This document shows positions 32,555 through 42,235 of a DNA stretch of 46,795 nt, in pieces (position 1 is the first letter of the stretch; each line of letters starts with the position of its first letter). A program made the translations under genes and the position numbers. Source of the stretch: Butyrivibrio sp. CAG:318 (GTDB taxonomy: Bacteria; Bacillota; Clostridia; Lachnospirales; Lachnospiraceae); the NCBI GenBank assembly GCA_000431815.1, contig FR889229.1, forward strand, positions 43,328 through 90,122. The letters run 5' to 3'. The notes under the pieces are model-generated. The model worked only from the letters and a program-made list of their open reading frames with translations, ran no database searches and had not been told where the DNA came from.

Positions 32555-33240
32555 TGAATTTATCAAAGAGACTTAAAACAGTTGCCGATTGCGTAACGCC
32601 CGGAAATGTCGTGGCTGATGTTGGTACAGACCACGGATACATACCGATATATCTTGCAGCACATGGGATTTCACCCCATGTGATTGCAATGGATGTCAAT
32701 GAAGGACCGCTTTCGACAGCCGGAAGAAATATTTCACTTAATAATGTTGATAATCTGGTAAGTACAAGATTATCAGACGGACTTAAAGAACTTGGCCCCA
32801 ACGAGGCAGACACGGTTATTATTTCAGGAATGGGCGGACTTCTTACGGTGCGTATCCTTAAGGATGATATGGATAAAGTCCGCAGCCTTAAGGAACTGAT
32901 TCTCTCACCTCATTCAGACTGGGATGTTGTAAGACATTTTCTTCATGATGAAGGGATGATGATTACCGATGAGCATATGGTAATTGATGACGGAAAGTAT
33001 TATGTTGTGATGAAGGCCGTATACAGACCGGAAATCAGCCGGAATCCCGGTGAATGTGAATACAGGTATGGTGGTATGCTACTTGCTTCGCGCGATCCTG
33101 TTCTCAAGCAATATCTTGAGAATGAGCTTTCCAAGAAAGTAACAATTCTTAAAGGACTTGACAGTCAGAAATCAAGAATTGAAGAATTGAAATCAGATAT
33201 TGATATCATTAAGGAGGGACTTCATTTATATGAATGCTGA
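32554..33240 (+). CDS. trmK: tRNA (adenine(22)-N1)-methyltransferase
   Basis: This 228-residue SAM-dependent enzyme methylates A22 of certain tRNAs. The N terminus MNLSKRLKTVAD and VVADVGTDHGYIPIYL (SAM loop), MDVNEGPL, VIISGMGGLLTVRIL and ILSPHSDWDVVRHFL fit the TrmK/DUF633 family well. A C-terminal coiled coil follows. It is translationally coupled to rpoD (TAATG) and overlaps the nif3 start by 11 bases, an order conserved among Firmicutes. Confidence 0.93.
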   Translation: MNLSKRLKTVADCVTPGNVVADVGTDHGYIPIYLAAHGISPHVIAMDVNEGPLSTAGRNISLNNVDNLVSTRLSDGLKELGPNEADTVIISGMGGLLTVRILKDDMDKVRSLKELILSPHSDWDVVRHFLHDEGMMITDEHMVIDDGKYYVVMKAVYRPEISRNPGECEYRYGGMLLASRDPVLKQYLENELSKKVTILKGLDSQKSRIEELKSDIDIIKEGLHLYEC

Positions 33241-34003
33241 GGATATAGCAGAACTTCTTATGAAACTCAGTCCGGTAAAATACGCATGTGACTGGGATAA
33301 TGTGGGAATGCATGTCGGTCATAAAGATAACGAAATTAATACCATACTTGTAACGCTTGATATAGATGACGCAGCGATTGACAGAGCGATAGAGATAAAT
33401 GCCGACATGATAGTATCACACCATCCGCTTATTTTTCATGGAATAAAGCAGATTAATGATGATAATATAACCGGAAGGCGGATAATGCGGCTTATCGAAA
33501 ACAGAATAAATGCATATTGCATGCATACTAATTATGACTGTGTCGGAGGAATGGCACATGCGGCAGCATCAAGACTTTCAATGTCTGAAGATGATGTCCT
33601 TGAGGAAACATGTGACGGCGAAGGAATAGGCAGAACCGGCAGACCGGAGCATAGTATGACAGCAGCAGAGTTATGCGGACTGGTAAAAGAAAAATTCGGA
33701 CTTTCTCATGTTATATTATACGGAGACGAATTGAAGATGATTGATAGAATTTCAATCTGCCCGGGATCAGGCAAAGAATATACTGAAACGGCATTGAAAC
33801 AGGGCGCACAGGTACTGATTACCGGTGATATGTCATATCACGTTGCGGCGGATGCGGTGGCAGAAGGTTTGTGCATTATTGATGCAGGGCATTATGGCAT
33901 TGAACATATCTTTATAGATGAGATAATGGAATATCTTAAGGAAAATACAGATAATATAGAAATAGCGGGGATGTCGTATAACAATCCGCAGCATTTTATC
34001 TAA
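33230..34003 (+). CDS. Nif3-like dinuclear metal centre protein
   Basis: This 257-residue member of the Nif3/YqfO family has the metal-binding motifs WDNVGMHVG, VSHHPLIFHGIK, CMHTNYDC and the late GDMSYHVAADA...DAGHYGIEHI, which supply the usual histidines and glutamate of the two-metal site. The biological reaction is not settled. The start at 33230 lies inside the end of trmK, with AAGGAGGG 11 bases upstream; the frame's earlier ATG is ignored because homology starts at the later one. It is 13 bases before the nucleoside kinase. Confidence 0.92.
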   Translation: MNAEDIAELLMKLSPVKYACDWDNVGMHVGHKDNEINTILVTLDIDDAAIDRAIEINADMIVSHHPLIFHGIKQINDDNITGRRIMRLIENRINAYCMHTNYDCVGGMAHAAASRLSMSEDDVLEETCDGEGIGRTGRPEHSMTAAELCGLVKEKFGLSHVILYGDELKMIDRISICPGSGKEYTETALKQGAQVLITGDMSYHVAADAVAEGLCIIDAGHYGIEHIFIDEIMEYLKENTDNIEIAGMSYNNPQHFI

Positions 34004-34016
34004 AGGGGGCAATAAG

Positions 34017-35636
34017 ATGGAAGATAGAATTTTATTAAAAGAACTGGCAGATAAGGCACAGCCGGAATTTAAGGACAAAATCGTGCTTGCCAGAGTGAAT
34101 GGAAAGCTGTGTGAGTTGTGGAAGAAAGTATATCCGGATTCTAAGATTGAATATATTACAACGGCGCAGAGCGATGGACTGCTTACTTACAAGAGAAGCG
34201 CAACCTTAATTATGCTCAAAGCAATATATGATGTATACGGACATACGGATATCGAGAGAGTTAAGGTTGAATTTTCCCTCAGCAAGGGATATTATTGTAC
34301 TGTAAAAGGAAATGTATCGGTCAATGATGAATTTATATGCAGGGTTAAGGCCCGCATGAGAGAAATCGTCGATGGCGATATGCCGATAATAAAGCATACA
34401 ATTCCGAAAGATGAAGCAGTAAGGCATTTTGGCAATCATGGAATGTATGACAAGGAAAAGCTTTTCAGGTACAGAAAGAGTTCAACGGTTAACGTATACA
34501 GGCTTGATGGATTTGAAGATTACTATTATGGATATATGGTGCCGTCGAGCGGATACATACAGCATTATGAGTTATTCCTTTATGATAAAGGCTTTGTAAT
34601 TCAGTTTCCGACAGTGGAGAATACGAAAGACATTCCGGAGTTTGCGCCGCAGAATAAGCTTTTTAAAGTGCTTGATGAATCTACTGAATGGTGCAGGATG
34701 CTTGGTGTTGAGACAGTGGGAGACTTAAATGAGACGATAGTTTCCGGAAACATCAAGGAACTTATACTCGTACAGGAAGCCCTTCAGGAAAAGAAACTTG
34801 CGGACATTGCACAGAGAATATCGGATGATCCTTCCAAGAAATTTATTATGATAGCAGGACCGTCATCTTCCGGTAAGACGACTACGTCATACCGTCTTGC
34901 AATACAGCTGCGGGCACACGGCATGAGACCGCACCAGATATCGCTTGATAATTATTTCGTAAACAGAGAATTTACTCCTAAAGATGAGAATGGCGATTAT
35001 AATTTTGAGTGCCTTGAAGCACTTGATATAGAGCAGTTTAACAAAGATATGACAGCACTTTTAAATGGTGAAAGAGTTGAACTGCCATCATTCAATTTCA
35101 AACTTGGCAAGCGTGAATATAACGGCGATTATAAGGAACTCGGACCTAGTGATGTTCTCGTCATAGAGGGTATACACGGGCTGAACGACCGTTTGTCATA
35201 TTCACTTCCAAAGGAAAGCAAATTTAAGATTTACCTGAGTGCACTCACCCAGTTAAATATAGATGAACATAACAGAATTCCTACAACGGACGGCAGACTC
35301 ATAAGAAGAATTGTAAGAGATGCCCAGACGAGAGGGACATCGGCAAAGAAGACCATAGCAATGTGGCCTTCAGTAAGAAAAGGAGAGGAAGAAAATATAT
35401 TTCCTTTTCAGGAAGAAGCGGATGTTATGTTCAATTCCGCACTCATATATGAGCTTGCTTTGTTAAAGCAATATGCGGAACCACTTCTTTTCGGTATCGG
35501 AAGGGATGAACCGGAATATCCGGAAGCCAACAGGCTTATTAAGTTCCTTGACTATTTTCTCGGCATACCGAATGACTTCATTCCGATTAATTCCATCGCA
35601 AGGGAATTTATCGGTGGAAGCTGTTTTAATGTGTAA
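34017..35636 (+). CDS. Nucleoside (uridine-type) kinase with threonyl-tRNA-synthetase-like N-terminal domain
   Basis: In this 539-residue protein, residues 1 to about 270 resemble TGS and editing-like domains of threonyl-tRNA synthetase (HTIPKDEAVRHFGNHGMYDK). Residues from 278 are a P-loop nucleoside kinase: AGPSSSGKTTTSYRL, the uridine-kinase-like SLDNYFVNRE and LVIEGIHGLNDRL. Such fused kinases are common in Clostridia; their favoured substrate is not certain. AGGGGGCAATAAG lies before the ATG. It is the last protein gene of the unit before rnpB, which starts only about 15 bases after its stop. Confidence 0.92.
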   Translation: MEDRILLKELADKAQPEFKDKIVLARVNGKLCELWKKVYPDSKIEYITTAQSDGLLTYKRSATLIMLKAIYDVYGHTDIERVKVEFSLSKGYYCTVKGNVSVNDEFICRVKARMREIVDGDMPIIKHTIPKDEAVRHFGNHGMYDKEKLFRYRKSSTVNVYRLDGFEDYYYGYMVPSSGYIQHYELFLYDKGFVIQFPTVENTKDIPEFAPQNKLFKVLDESTEWCRMLGVETVGDLNETIVSGNIKELILVQEALQEKKLADIAQRISDDPSKKFIMIAGPSSSGKTTTSYRLAIQLRAHGMRPHQISLDNYFVNREFTPKDENGDYNFECLEALDIEQFNKDMTALLNGERVELPSFNFKLGKREYNGDYKELGPSDVLVIEGIHGLNDRLSYSLPKESKFKIYLSALTQLNIDEHNRIPTTDGRLIRRIVRDAQTRGTSAKKTIAMWPSVRKGEEENIFPFQEEADVMFNSALIYELALLKQYAEPLLFGIGRDEPEYPEANRLIKFLDYFLGIPNDFIPINSIAREFIGGSCFNV

Positions 35637-35650
35637 ATAAACCTAATATA

Positions 35651-36020
35651 AATCAGTGGGCCGGATGGTCGCGGCTGCAATTATGCAGGTGAGGAAAGTC
35701 CGGGCTTCATAGGGCAGGATGCCGGATAACGTCCGGTGGAGGTGACTCCAAGGCCAGTGCAACAGAAATATACCGCCGGTTTTATTAACCACAGAAATAT
35801 ACCGCCGGTTATATCAACCGGTAAGGGTGGAAGGGCAGCTTAAGAGACTACCGCTTCTGCGGTAACGCAGAAGGCACATGTAAACCCCATCCGAAGCAAG
35901 ACCAAACAGAAGCGATGACGCGGCCCGCCAGCTTCAGGTAGGTTGCTTGAGCCTGCCGGTAACGGCAGGACTAGATAGATGACCATTCAAGACATAACCC
36001 GGCTTACAGGTCCACTGGTT
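35651..36020 (+). ncRNA. rnpB: RNase P RNA (type A-like)
   Basis: This is the catalytic RNA of RNase P, which trims the 5' leader of tRNA precursors. Diagnostic stretches are GAGGAAAGTCCGGGC (P4, 5' strand), AGGGCAGGATGCC, GGTAAGGGTG, GGTAAACCCC-like, AGGTTGCTTGAGCC, CTAGATAGATGACC and the closing ACCCGGCTTACAGG. The 5' and 3' ends pair as helix P1 (AATCAGTGGGCC with GGTCCACTGGTT). A TAATAT just before the RNA (35644-35649) may be its -10 box, but it would move the 5' end a few bases right. A duplicated 29-bp segment lies within (see repeat). No clear terminator follows. Confidence 0.95.
35762..35819 (+). repeat. 29-bp tandem duplication inside rnpB
   Basis: Two 29-base copies (35762-35790 and 35791-35819) share 27 of 29 positions. 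The first 20 bases, ACAGAAATATACCGCCGGTT, are identical. Each copy contains the conserved J11/12 segment ACAGAAA...ACCGCC of bacterial RNase P RNA, so the molecule carries it twice. The second copy pairs with the following AACCGG to close P12; the first can form only a shorter GGTT-AACC hairpin. Confidence 0.85.
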
Positions 36021-36085
36021 TATAAGGTTTATATATATTTTTTGATAATAATTTAATAGAATACATATCGCAGGAGGAAACGATT

Positions 36086-38365
36086 ATGGAAATGGCAAAA
36101 ATCAAAGAAATTGTTGCTGCAATGACACTTGAGGAAAAGGCCGGAATGTGTTCAGGTGAAGATTTCTGGCATACCAAAGCCGTGGAACGCCTTGGAATAC
36201 CGAAAATAATGGTATCAGATGGCCCTCATGGTTTGCGTAAACAGGATGAGAACGGTGACAATCCCGGAGTGAATGACAGCATCAAGGCAGTTTGTTTCCC
36301 GGCAGGATGCGGAGCGGCAACTTCGTTTAACAGGGATTTGATTTACGAAATGGGCAAGTCGCTCGGAAAAGAATGTCAGTCAGAGAATGTATCGGTATTG
36401 CTCGGGCCTGCGGTAAATATTAAGCGTTCGCCTCTTTGCGGACGTAATTTCGAATATTATTCCGAAGATCCGTATCTCGCGTCTGAGATTGCGGCATCCC
36501 ATATTAACGGTGTCCAGAGCATGGGCGTTGGTACAAGCATTAAACATTTTATGGCAAATAATCAGGAAACGAGAAGAATGTCGGTAAGTGCTTCCATTGA
36601 CGAAAGAGCATTGCATGAGATTTATCTTGCTGTATTTGAGAATGCAATTAAGAAATCCAAACCGTGGACGGTTATGAGTTCTTATAATAAAGTAAATGGC
36701 AGATATGTCGGAGAAAATTATGAACTTATGACGGATTTTCTTCGCAAAGAAAGCGGATTTGACGGTTTTGTCATGAGCGACTGGGGCGCAGTCGGTAACA
36801 GGGTTGCAGGTGTTAAGGCCGGACTGGATCTGGAAATGCCAGGGTCACAGGGTGTCAGGGATGCGCTTATAGTTGAGGCTGTTAAGAATGGCTCAATGGA
36901 AGAATCGACTCTTAATACCGCATGTGAGAGAATCCTTAATATAGTATATAAGGCTGTAGAGAATCATGATTCTTCGATCAAGGTCAGCTGGGATGATGAG
37001 CATGATAAATCAAGAATGATAGCCGAGGAGACAATAGTTCTTCTCAAGAATCAGGATGATATTCTTCCGCTTTCAATGGATAAGAAAATAGCATTTATCG
37101 GTAAATACGCTGTAAAACCACGCTTCCAGGGCGGAGGCAGTTCACATATCGATTGCATTAAGGTTACCTCGGCAATGGATGAAGTTATGTCACAGAATAT
37201 CGACTGCGTAACATATGCACAGGGATTCGATGATGCGGAAGATGTAATAGATGACAAACTTGAAGCACAGGCAGTGAAATTAGCAAAGGAATCGGACATT
37301 GCTGTCATTTTTGCGGGTCTTCCGGATGCGTTTGAATCTGAGGGATTTGACAGAAAACATATGCATATGCCGCAGAGCCAGAATCATCTTATAAGTGAAA
37401 TAGCCAAAGTGCAGCCGAATGTTGTGGTTGTGCTTCATAACGGTTCACCTGTTGAGATGCCTTGGATTGATGATGTTAAGGGAGTCCTTGAGTCATATCT
37501 CGGCGGTGAGGCTGTCGGAGGTGCACAGTGCGACATACTTTTTGGCAAAGTAAATCCAAGTGCAAAACTTGCAGAGACATTCCCGTATAAGTTAGAGGAC
37601 AACCCTTCATTCCTTACAGGATTTGGTGATGGTGATGCAGTATCGTACAGTGAAGGTCTTTTTGTGGGATACCGTTATTACGATAAGAAAAAAATGCCTG
37701 TACAGTTTCCGTTTGGATATGGCTTGTCATATACTACATTTAAGTATTCAAACCTTGTATTATCAGGCACAACGATGAATGACGACAGCAGGATAGAGGT
37801 TTCGGTTGATGTTACCAATACAGGTAAAACAGCCGGTAAGGAAATTGTTCAGATTTATGTTGCCGATATGGAACCTACAGTTACAAGACCGGAAAAAGAA
37901 CTTAAGAATTTTACAAAAGTATTTCTTGAACCGGGTCAGACAAAGACTGTCACAATGGAACTTGATATGAGGGCATTTGCCTATTATGAACCGCGAATTA
38001 AGGGCTGGTTTGCTCATGGTGGTAAATACAGGATAATGGCAGCGAAGTCATCAGCTGAAATAGAACTTGTTTCGGAAATAGAGTATATACAGGATAAGAA
38101 GCTTCCGGTTCATTATACGGTCGATACGACTATGGGTGACATTTTTAAGGATGATAATGCAAGAGCAGTGGTTTCACATCTTTATCAGGCATATTTTGAA
38201 GGTGAACTGGGTCCGCAGAGTGACGGTGCCATTGAAGCAATTTCCAATGAGATGAATGACTCGATGCTTGAGAACCTGCCGATTCATGCTGTGACATCTT
38301 TCGCAAAAGCACCTATAACACAGGCAGAAATTGAAGAAGCTGTGGATAAACTGAATAATTTATAA
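36086..38365 (+). CDS. Glycoside hydrolase family 3 beta-glucosidase
   Basis: This 759-residue cytoplasmic hydrolase (no signal peptide) cleaves terminal beta-linked glucose or related sugars from oligosaccharides. The GH3 N-terminal barrel contains VSDGPHGLR, GRNFEYYSEDPYLAS, STSIKHFMANNQETRR-like and the nucleophile aspartate D232 in FVMSDWGAV. The GH3 C-terminal domain has AGLPDAFESEGFDR (acid/base region) and a fibronectin-III-like tail (VTNTGKTAGKEIVQIYV). AGGAGG lies 8 bases before the ATG. It is a single gene followed by ABC transporter genes; whether they share a transcript is unclear. Confidence 0.95.
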   Translation: MEMAKIKEIVAAMTLEEKAGMCSGEDFWHTKAVERLGIPKIMVSDGPHGLRKQDENGDNPGVNDSIKAVCFPAGCGAATSFNRDLIYEMGKSLGKECQSENVSVLLGPAVNIKRSPLCGRNFEYYSEDPYLASEIAASHINGVQSMGVGTSIKHFMANNQETRRMSVSASIDERALHEIYLAVFENAIKKSKPWTVMSSYNKVNGRYVGENYELMTDFLRKESGFDGFVMSDWGAVGNRVAGVKAGLDLEMPGSQGVRDALIVEAVKNGSMEESTLNTACERILNIVYKAVENHDSSIKVSWDDEHDKSRMIAEETIVLLKNQDDILPLSMDKKIAFIGKYAVKPRFQGGGSSHIDCIKVTSAMDEVMSQNIDCVTYAQGFDDAEDVIDDKLEAQAVKLAKESDIAVIFAGLPDAFESEGFDRKHMHMPQSQNHLISEIAKVQPNVVVVLHNGSPVEMPWIDDVKGVLESYLGGEAVGGAQCDILFGKVNPSAKLAETFPYKLEDNPSFLTGFGDGDAVSYSEGLFVGYRYYDKKKMPVQFPFGYGLSYTTFKYSNLVLSGTTMNDDSRIEVSVDVTNTGKTAGKEIVQIYVADMEPTVTRPEKELKNFTKVFLEPGQTKTVTMELDMRAFAYYEPRIKGWFAHGGKYRIMAAKSSAEIELVSEIEYIQDKKLPVHYTVDTTMGDIFKDDNARAVVSHLYQAYFEGELGPQSDGAIEAISNEMNDSMLENLPIHAVTSFAKAPITQAEIEEAVDKLNNL

Positions 38366-38393
38366 ACAATTTATGAAATATGAGGAGACTGCC

Positions 38394-39170
38394 ATGATTG
38401 AAATTGATAATCTTACCAAGATCTATAAGCTGAGTAAGAAACAGATGCAGAAAGAAAAGACAAAAGAAACAGTGAAGATTGCGGTTGAAAACGTGTCACT
38501 TAAGGCTGTGAATGGGGAAATTTACGGCCTTCTGGGCCCGAATGGAGCCGGAAAGACTACAACATTGCGCTGTCTGGCGACTCTTCTTAATCCTACGGAA
38601 GGACGTATAAGTGTCGATGGATTTGACACAGTGAAAGATCCCGGTGAGGTACGTAAGAGAATAGGTTTTCTTACAAATGAAATCAAGCTGGATGCCCAGT
38701 TTACCGTAAGATATATGTTTGATTTCTTCGGTAAACTGCATAATGTACCTGAAAACGAACTGGATGCAAGACGCAGTGAACTTTTCTCATATTTCGGAAT
38801 TGAAGGTTTCGCTGACAAGAAAATAGAAGAGCTGTCGACAGGTATGAAGCAGAAGGCAGCGATTGCCGTAAGCCTTGTACATAATCCGCCGATTGTAATA
38901 TTTGATGAACCGACGTCAGGCCTTGATATTGTAACTGCAAGGCTGGTTACGGATTATCTGAAGAAACTTCGTGATGAAGGAAAACTCATTATCATATCGA
39001 CTCATATTATGAGTGAGGCAGAGAAACTTTGTGACAGGATCGGTGTCATAATTGACGGCCATAAGGTATGTGATGCAGCACTTCCTGAGATATATGCCAT
39101 GTATAATACTGATAATCTTGAAGATGCATTTTTTGAGATGTATAAGGCTAATCACAAGGAGGTATTGTAA
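38394..39170 (+). CDS. ABC transporter ATP-binding protein (NatA-like)
   Basis: This 258-residue ATPase of a CPR/NatA-type exporter has Walker A GPNGAGKTTT, the Q-loop region, signature LSTGMKQKAAI, Walker B VIFDEPTSGLD and the switch histidine in ISTHIM. The start at 38394 is preferred because GAGGAG lies 6 bases upstream and inside the frame's earlier ATG reading. It is translationally coupled to the permease gene (TAATG). Substrate could be sodium, an antibiotic or a peptide; sequence alone does not tell. Confidence 0.93.
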   Translation: MIEIDNLTKIYKLSKKQMQKEKTKETVKIAVENVSLKAVNGEIYGLLGPNGAGKTTTLRCLATLLNPTEGRISVDGFDTVKDPGEVRKRIGFLTNEIKLDAQFTVRYMFDFFGKLHNVPENELDARRSELFSYFGIEGFADKKIEELSTGMKQKAAIAVSLVHNPPIVIFDEPTSGLDIVTARLVTDYLKKLRDEGKLIIISTHIMSEAEKLCDRIGVIIDGHKVCDAALPEIYAMYNTDNLEDAFFEMYKANHKEVL

Positions 39171-40387
39171 TGAACGGATTCAGGACAATTATGGGCAAGG
39201 AGTTTGCCCGTGTATTTAAGGATAAGAAACTCATTTTTTCAATGTTTATACTTCCAGTGATAATTATGGCCGGCATTTTTCTGTTAATGTTTGGATTGAT
39301 ATCCAATATGAAAGCTGATATTGATAAACACATATCGGAGGTATATGTGCAGGATGCACCGCAGGATTTTGCGGATACTGTTAAACAGGCCGGTGATATT
39401 AATGTTACATTTATCGGTAAAGATGCTGACATAAATGCAATTAAAGATAAAATACTCAGCGCAGATGCGGATCTACTGGTCGTATTTCCGGATAATTTTA
39501 CCGATGATGTTCAGAATTATGAAAATGCATCAGTACCGCAGATCAAGACTTTTTATAATCCGAGTGAAGATTACTCTTCTGAGGCAAGGACAAGATTTGT
39601 GGGTACTTACATTGAAAGCTACAGACAGGCGCTTCTTACGGAAAGATATGGAAGCATAGACAAGACGCTTGCCTTTACCGTGGATTCGGATAATCCGGAA
39701 TCGGAAATTGTGGACAGCAATAAAGCTACAGGTAAAATGCTGGGTACTTTTGTACCTTATTTCATAACCATGATGATATTTGCCGGAGCGATGAGTTTTG
39801 GCGTAGACTCAATTGCCGGCGAGAAAGAGAGAGGAACGCTTGCCAGTCTTCTTCTTACACCGGTAAAGCGTGTACATATTGTTATGGGTAAACTTGTGGC
39901 ACTTGGTGTACTTTCCGTAATGTCGGCAGTTGTATATCTTGTCGGAATGCTGGTTGCATTGCCTATAGGAATGAAACAGTTAGGAACATCCGATGTCTTA
40001 AGCGGATTATCCATTTCATTCACGGGAACTCAGGTTGTGGAATTTATAATTATAATAATTGGAATTGTTCTTATGTATGTATCAATAATCGGGATGGTTT
40101 CTGTGCTTTCCAAAAACATCAAAGAAGCGCAGACATATATTATGCCGGTATATATGATAGTTATTGTAGTTGGAATGATTACAATGTACACATCCGATAC
40201 AGACAGCATGACAAGCTATCTTATACCTGTGTTTAACTCATCAGCGGCATTTCGCGGAATACTCACGGGAGAAATAACAACGGCAGAGTTCGCTATGGCT
40301 GCGATAGTTACATATGCATTTGCCGGAATACTTATTGCTCTTACCGCCAAGGCATTTAAGAGCGAAAAATTAATGTTTAACGCATAA
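39170..40387 (+). CDS. ABC transporter permease (NatB-like)
   Basis: This 405-residue permease is the partner of the preceding ATPase. An N-terminal helix (about residues 22-45) precedes a long extracellular loop (about 50-180). Five more helices follow with GAMSFGVDSIAGEKERGTLASLLLTPVKR, the typical ABC-2/NatB coupling motif. AAGGAGGT precedes the ATG. It is followed after 16 bases by an ABC half-exporter gene, perhaps in the same transcript. Confidence 0.9.
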   Translation: MNGFRTIMGKEFARVFKDKKLIFSMFILPVIIMAGIFLLMFGLISNMKADIDKHISEVYVQDAPQDFADTVKQAGDINVTFIGKDADINAIKDKILSADADLLVVFPDNFTDDVQNYENASVPQIKTFYNPSEDYSSEARTRFVGTYIESYRQALLTERYGSIDKTLAFTVDSDNPESEIVDSNKATGKMLGTFVPYFITMMIFAGAMSFGVDSIAGEKERGTLASLLLTPVKRVHIVMGKLVALGVLSVMSAVVYLVGMLVALPIGMKQLGTSDVLSGLSISFTGTQVVEFIIIIIGIVLMYVSIIGMVSVLSKNIKEAQTYIMPVYMIVIVVGMITMYTSDTDSMTSYLIPVFNSSAAFRGILTGEITTAEFAMAAIVTYAFAGILIALTAKAFKSEKLMFNA

Positions 40388-40403
40388 GGATTTTGTATAT
40401 ACC

Positions 40404-42221
40404 ATGAAGAATAAAGCAGATATATCTGACGGAAGTTTTAATGAAGATTTTTCAAAAATCGAGGAAAATTACATAGAATGTTATGAGAAAAACCAGGGCA
40501 GACCATTAAAAGTGGTGCTTGGATTATACAAAGGAAGCTATCACAAATTCGGTCTTGCCGCAATATTTTTTGTACTTAAGCACAGTTGTGTATGGGTGCT
40601 TCCGATCGTTACGGCCAATGTAATAAATATTGCATCGGGACAGCAGAACGGAACGGTAAAAACCATATTGATAAACATTCTCGTAATTATGGCATTGATA
40701 GCAATCAACTATCCGATGAATTACCTGTTTACCAAATGCAGAAGTCAGGCTACCAGGTCTGCTGAGGCCGGATTACGAGGCGCGCTGGTACGAAAATTAC
40801 AACAGCTTTCGATATCATACCATACACAGATGCAGTCCGGAAGACTTCAGTCCAAAGTAATGAGAGATGTTGAGGCGATAGAAACATTATCGCAGCAGCT
40901 TTTTGTGAACATGATGACCATTGCATTGAATGTTATTGTTGCAGTCACCGTAACCGGAACCAAAAGCGCACTTGTGCTTGTGTTTTTTATACTATGTGCG
41001 CCTGCGGCTGCACTTACAATGGTTACATTCAGAAAACGAATAAGGACAAGCAATGCCGACTTCAGACGTGAGATGGAGGAAACATCTGCCAAAGTAATGG
41101 AGATGGTTGAGATGATTCCCGTCACCAGAGCTCATGCACTGGAAAATGAAGAAATCGGACGTATGGAGGGACAGCTTCTGCATGTTGCCAAAAGCGGGTA
41201 CAAGCTGGATATCATACAGGCTAATTTTGGCGCTGTGGGATGGTGCGTTTTTCAGGCATTTCAGGTACTGTGCCTCGGATTTACAGGTTATCTGGCATAT
41301 CGCGGGACGATTAAGGTCGGTGACATAACCCTTTATCAGACATATTTCGGTAATATAATAGGCCAGATAACGCAGTTTCTTAATCTGCTTCCGATTATTT
41401 CCAAAGGTTTCGAGTCCGTTACTTCTGTTGGCGAAGTGCTTATGACCAACGACATAGAGGATAATTCCTCAAAACCGAAGCTTAAGGATATAGCAGGTGA
41501 ATTTGATTTTAAAAATGTGAAATTTGCATACAAGGACGACGGCAAAATAGTCCTCAACGGATTTAATCTCCATGTAAATCCGGGAGAGACAGTAGCATTT
41601 GTCGGCGAATCAGGTGCAGGCAAGACCACTATACTGAACCTGATTATCGGATTTATGCAGCCGGATTCTGGAGAGATAGACATAGACGGACATAATCTTA
41701 ATGATATTAATTTAAGAAGTTACCGTAAACATATTGCGGTTGTTCCGCAAAACAGCATTCTTTTTTCGGGAACCATAAAGGAAAATATAACCTACGGAAT
41801 AAAGAATGTTGATGAAAATAAACTCAGAGAGGTTATAAAAGCTGCGAACCTGACTGAATTTATTGACGGTCTTCCAAAGGGCGTTGATAGTGAAGTTGGC
41901 GAACACGGAGGCGGTTTAAGCGGAGGACAGAGACAGCGTATCTCTATTGCAAGAGCGCTTATGCGTGATCCTAAGGTAATAGTTCTGGATGAGGCAACGT
42001 CTGCACTTGACAGTATTTCCGAACGGGAGATACAGAAAGCACTTGATAATCTCAAGTCAGAACGGACGACATTCATAGTTGCACACAGATTGTCAACTAT
42101 ACGTAACGCAGATAAGATTGCCGTTATTTCCGAAGGAAAAGTAACGGAATACGGTACATATGATGAACTGATGGAAGCAAAAGGTGAATTTTACGAACTT
42201 AGAAAGCTTCAGGTTGAATAA
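40404..42221 (+). CDS. ABC exporter half-transporter (permease-ATPase fusion)
   Basis: This 605-residue protein has an N-terminal membrane domain with about six helices (residues 40-330) and a nucleotide-binding domain from about 365. The second shows Walker A GESGAGKTT, Q-loop PQNSILFSG, signature LSGGQRQR and Walker B VIVLDEATSALD, then IVAHRLSTI. It would work as a dimer exporting lipids, peptides or drugs. No leader peptidase or peptide gene is adjacent, so the substrate is unknown. The start has only a weak AAGGA 13 bases upstream. It is followed by the HAD gene after 14 bases. Confidence 0.92.
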   Translation: MKNKADISDGSFNEDFSKIEENYIECYEKNQGRPLKVVLGLYKGSYHKFGLAAIFFVLKHSCVWVLPIVTANVINIASGQQNGTVKTILINILVIMALIAINYPMNYLFTKCRSQATRSAEAGLRGALVRKLQQLSISYHTQMQSGRLQSKVMRDVEAIETLSQQLFVNMMTIALNVIVAVTVTGTKSALVLVFFILCAPAAALTMVTFRKRIRTSNADFRREMEETSAKVMEMVEMIPVTRAHALENEEIGRMEGQLLHVAKSGYKLDIIQANFGAVGWCVFQAFQVLCLGFTGYLAYRGTIKVGDITLYQTYFGNIIGQITQFLNLLPIISKGFESVTSVGEVLMTNDIEDNSSKPKLKDIAGEFDFKNVKFAYKDDGKIVLNGFNLHVNPGETVAFVGESGAGKTTILNLIIGFMQPDSGEIDIDGHNLNDINLRSYRKHIAVVPQNSILFSGTIKENITYGIKNVDENKLREVIKAANLTEFIDGLPKGVDSEVGEHGGGLSGGQRQRISIARALMRDPKVIVLDEATSALDSISEREIQKALDNLKSERTTFIVAHRLSTIRNADKIAVISEGKVTEYGTYDELMEAKGEFYELRKLQVE

Positions 42222-42235
42222 GCGAGGAAATTATA

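Noticed and set aside
35762..35819. Possible minimal CRISPR array
   Set aside because: There are only two copies directly abutting, with no spacer; they lie inside the RNase P RNA, and no cas gene is in view.
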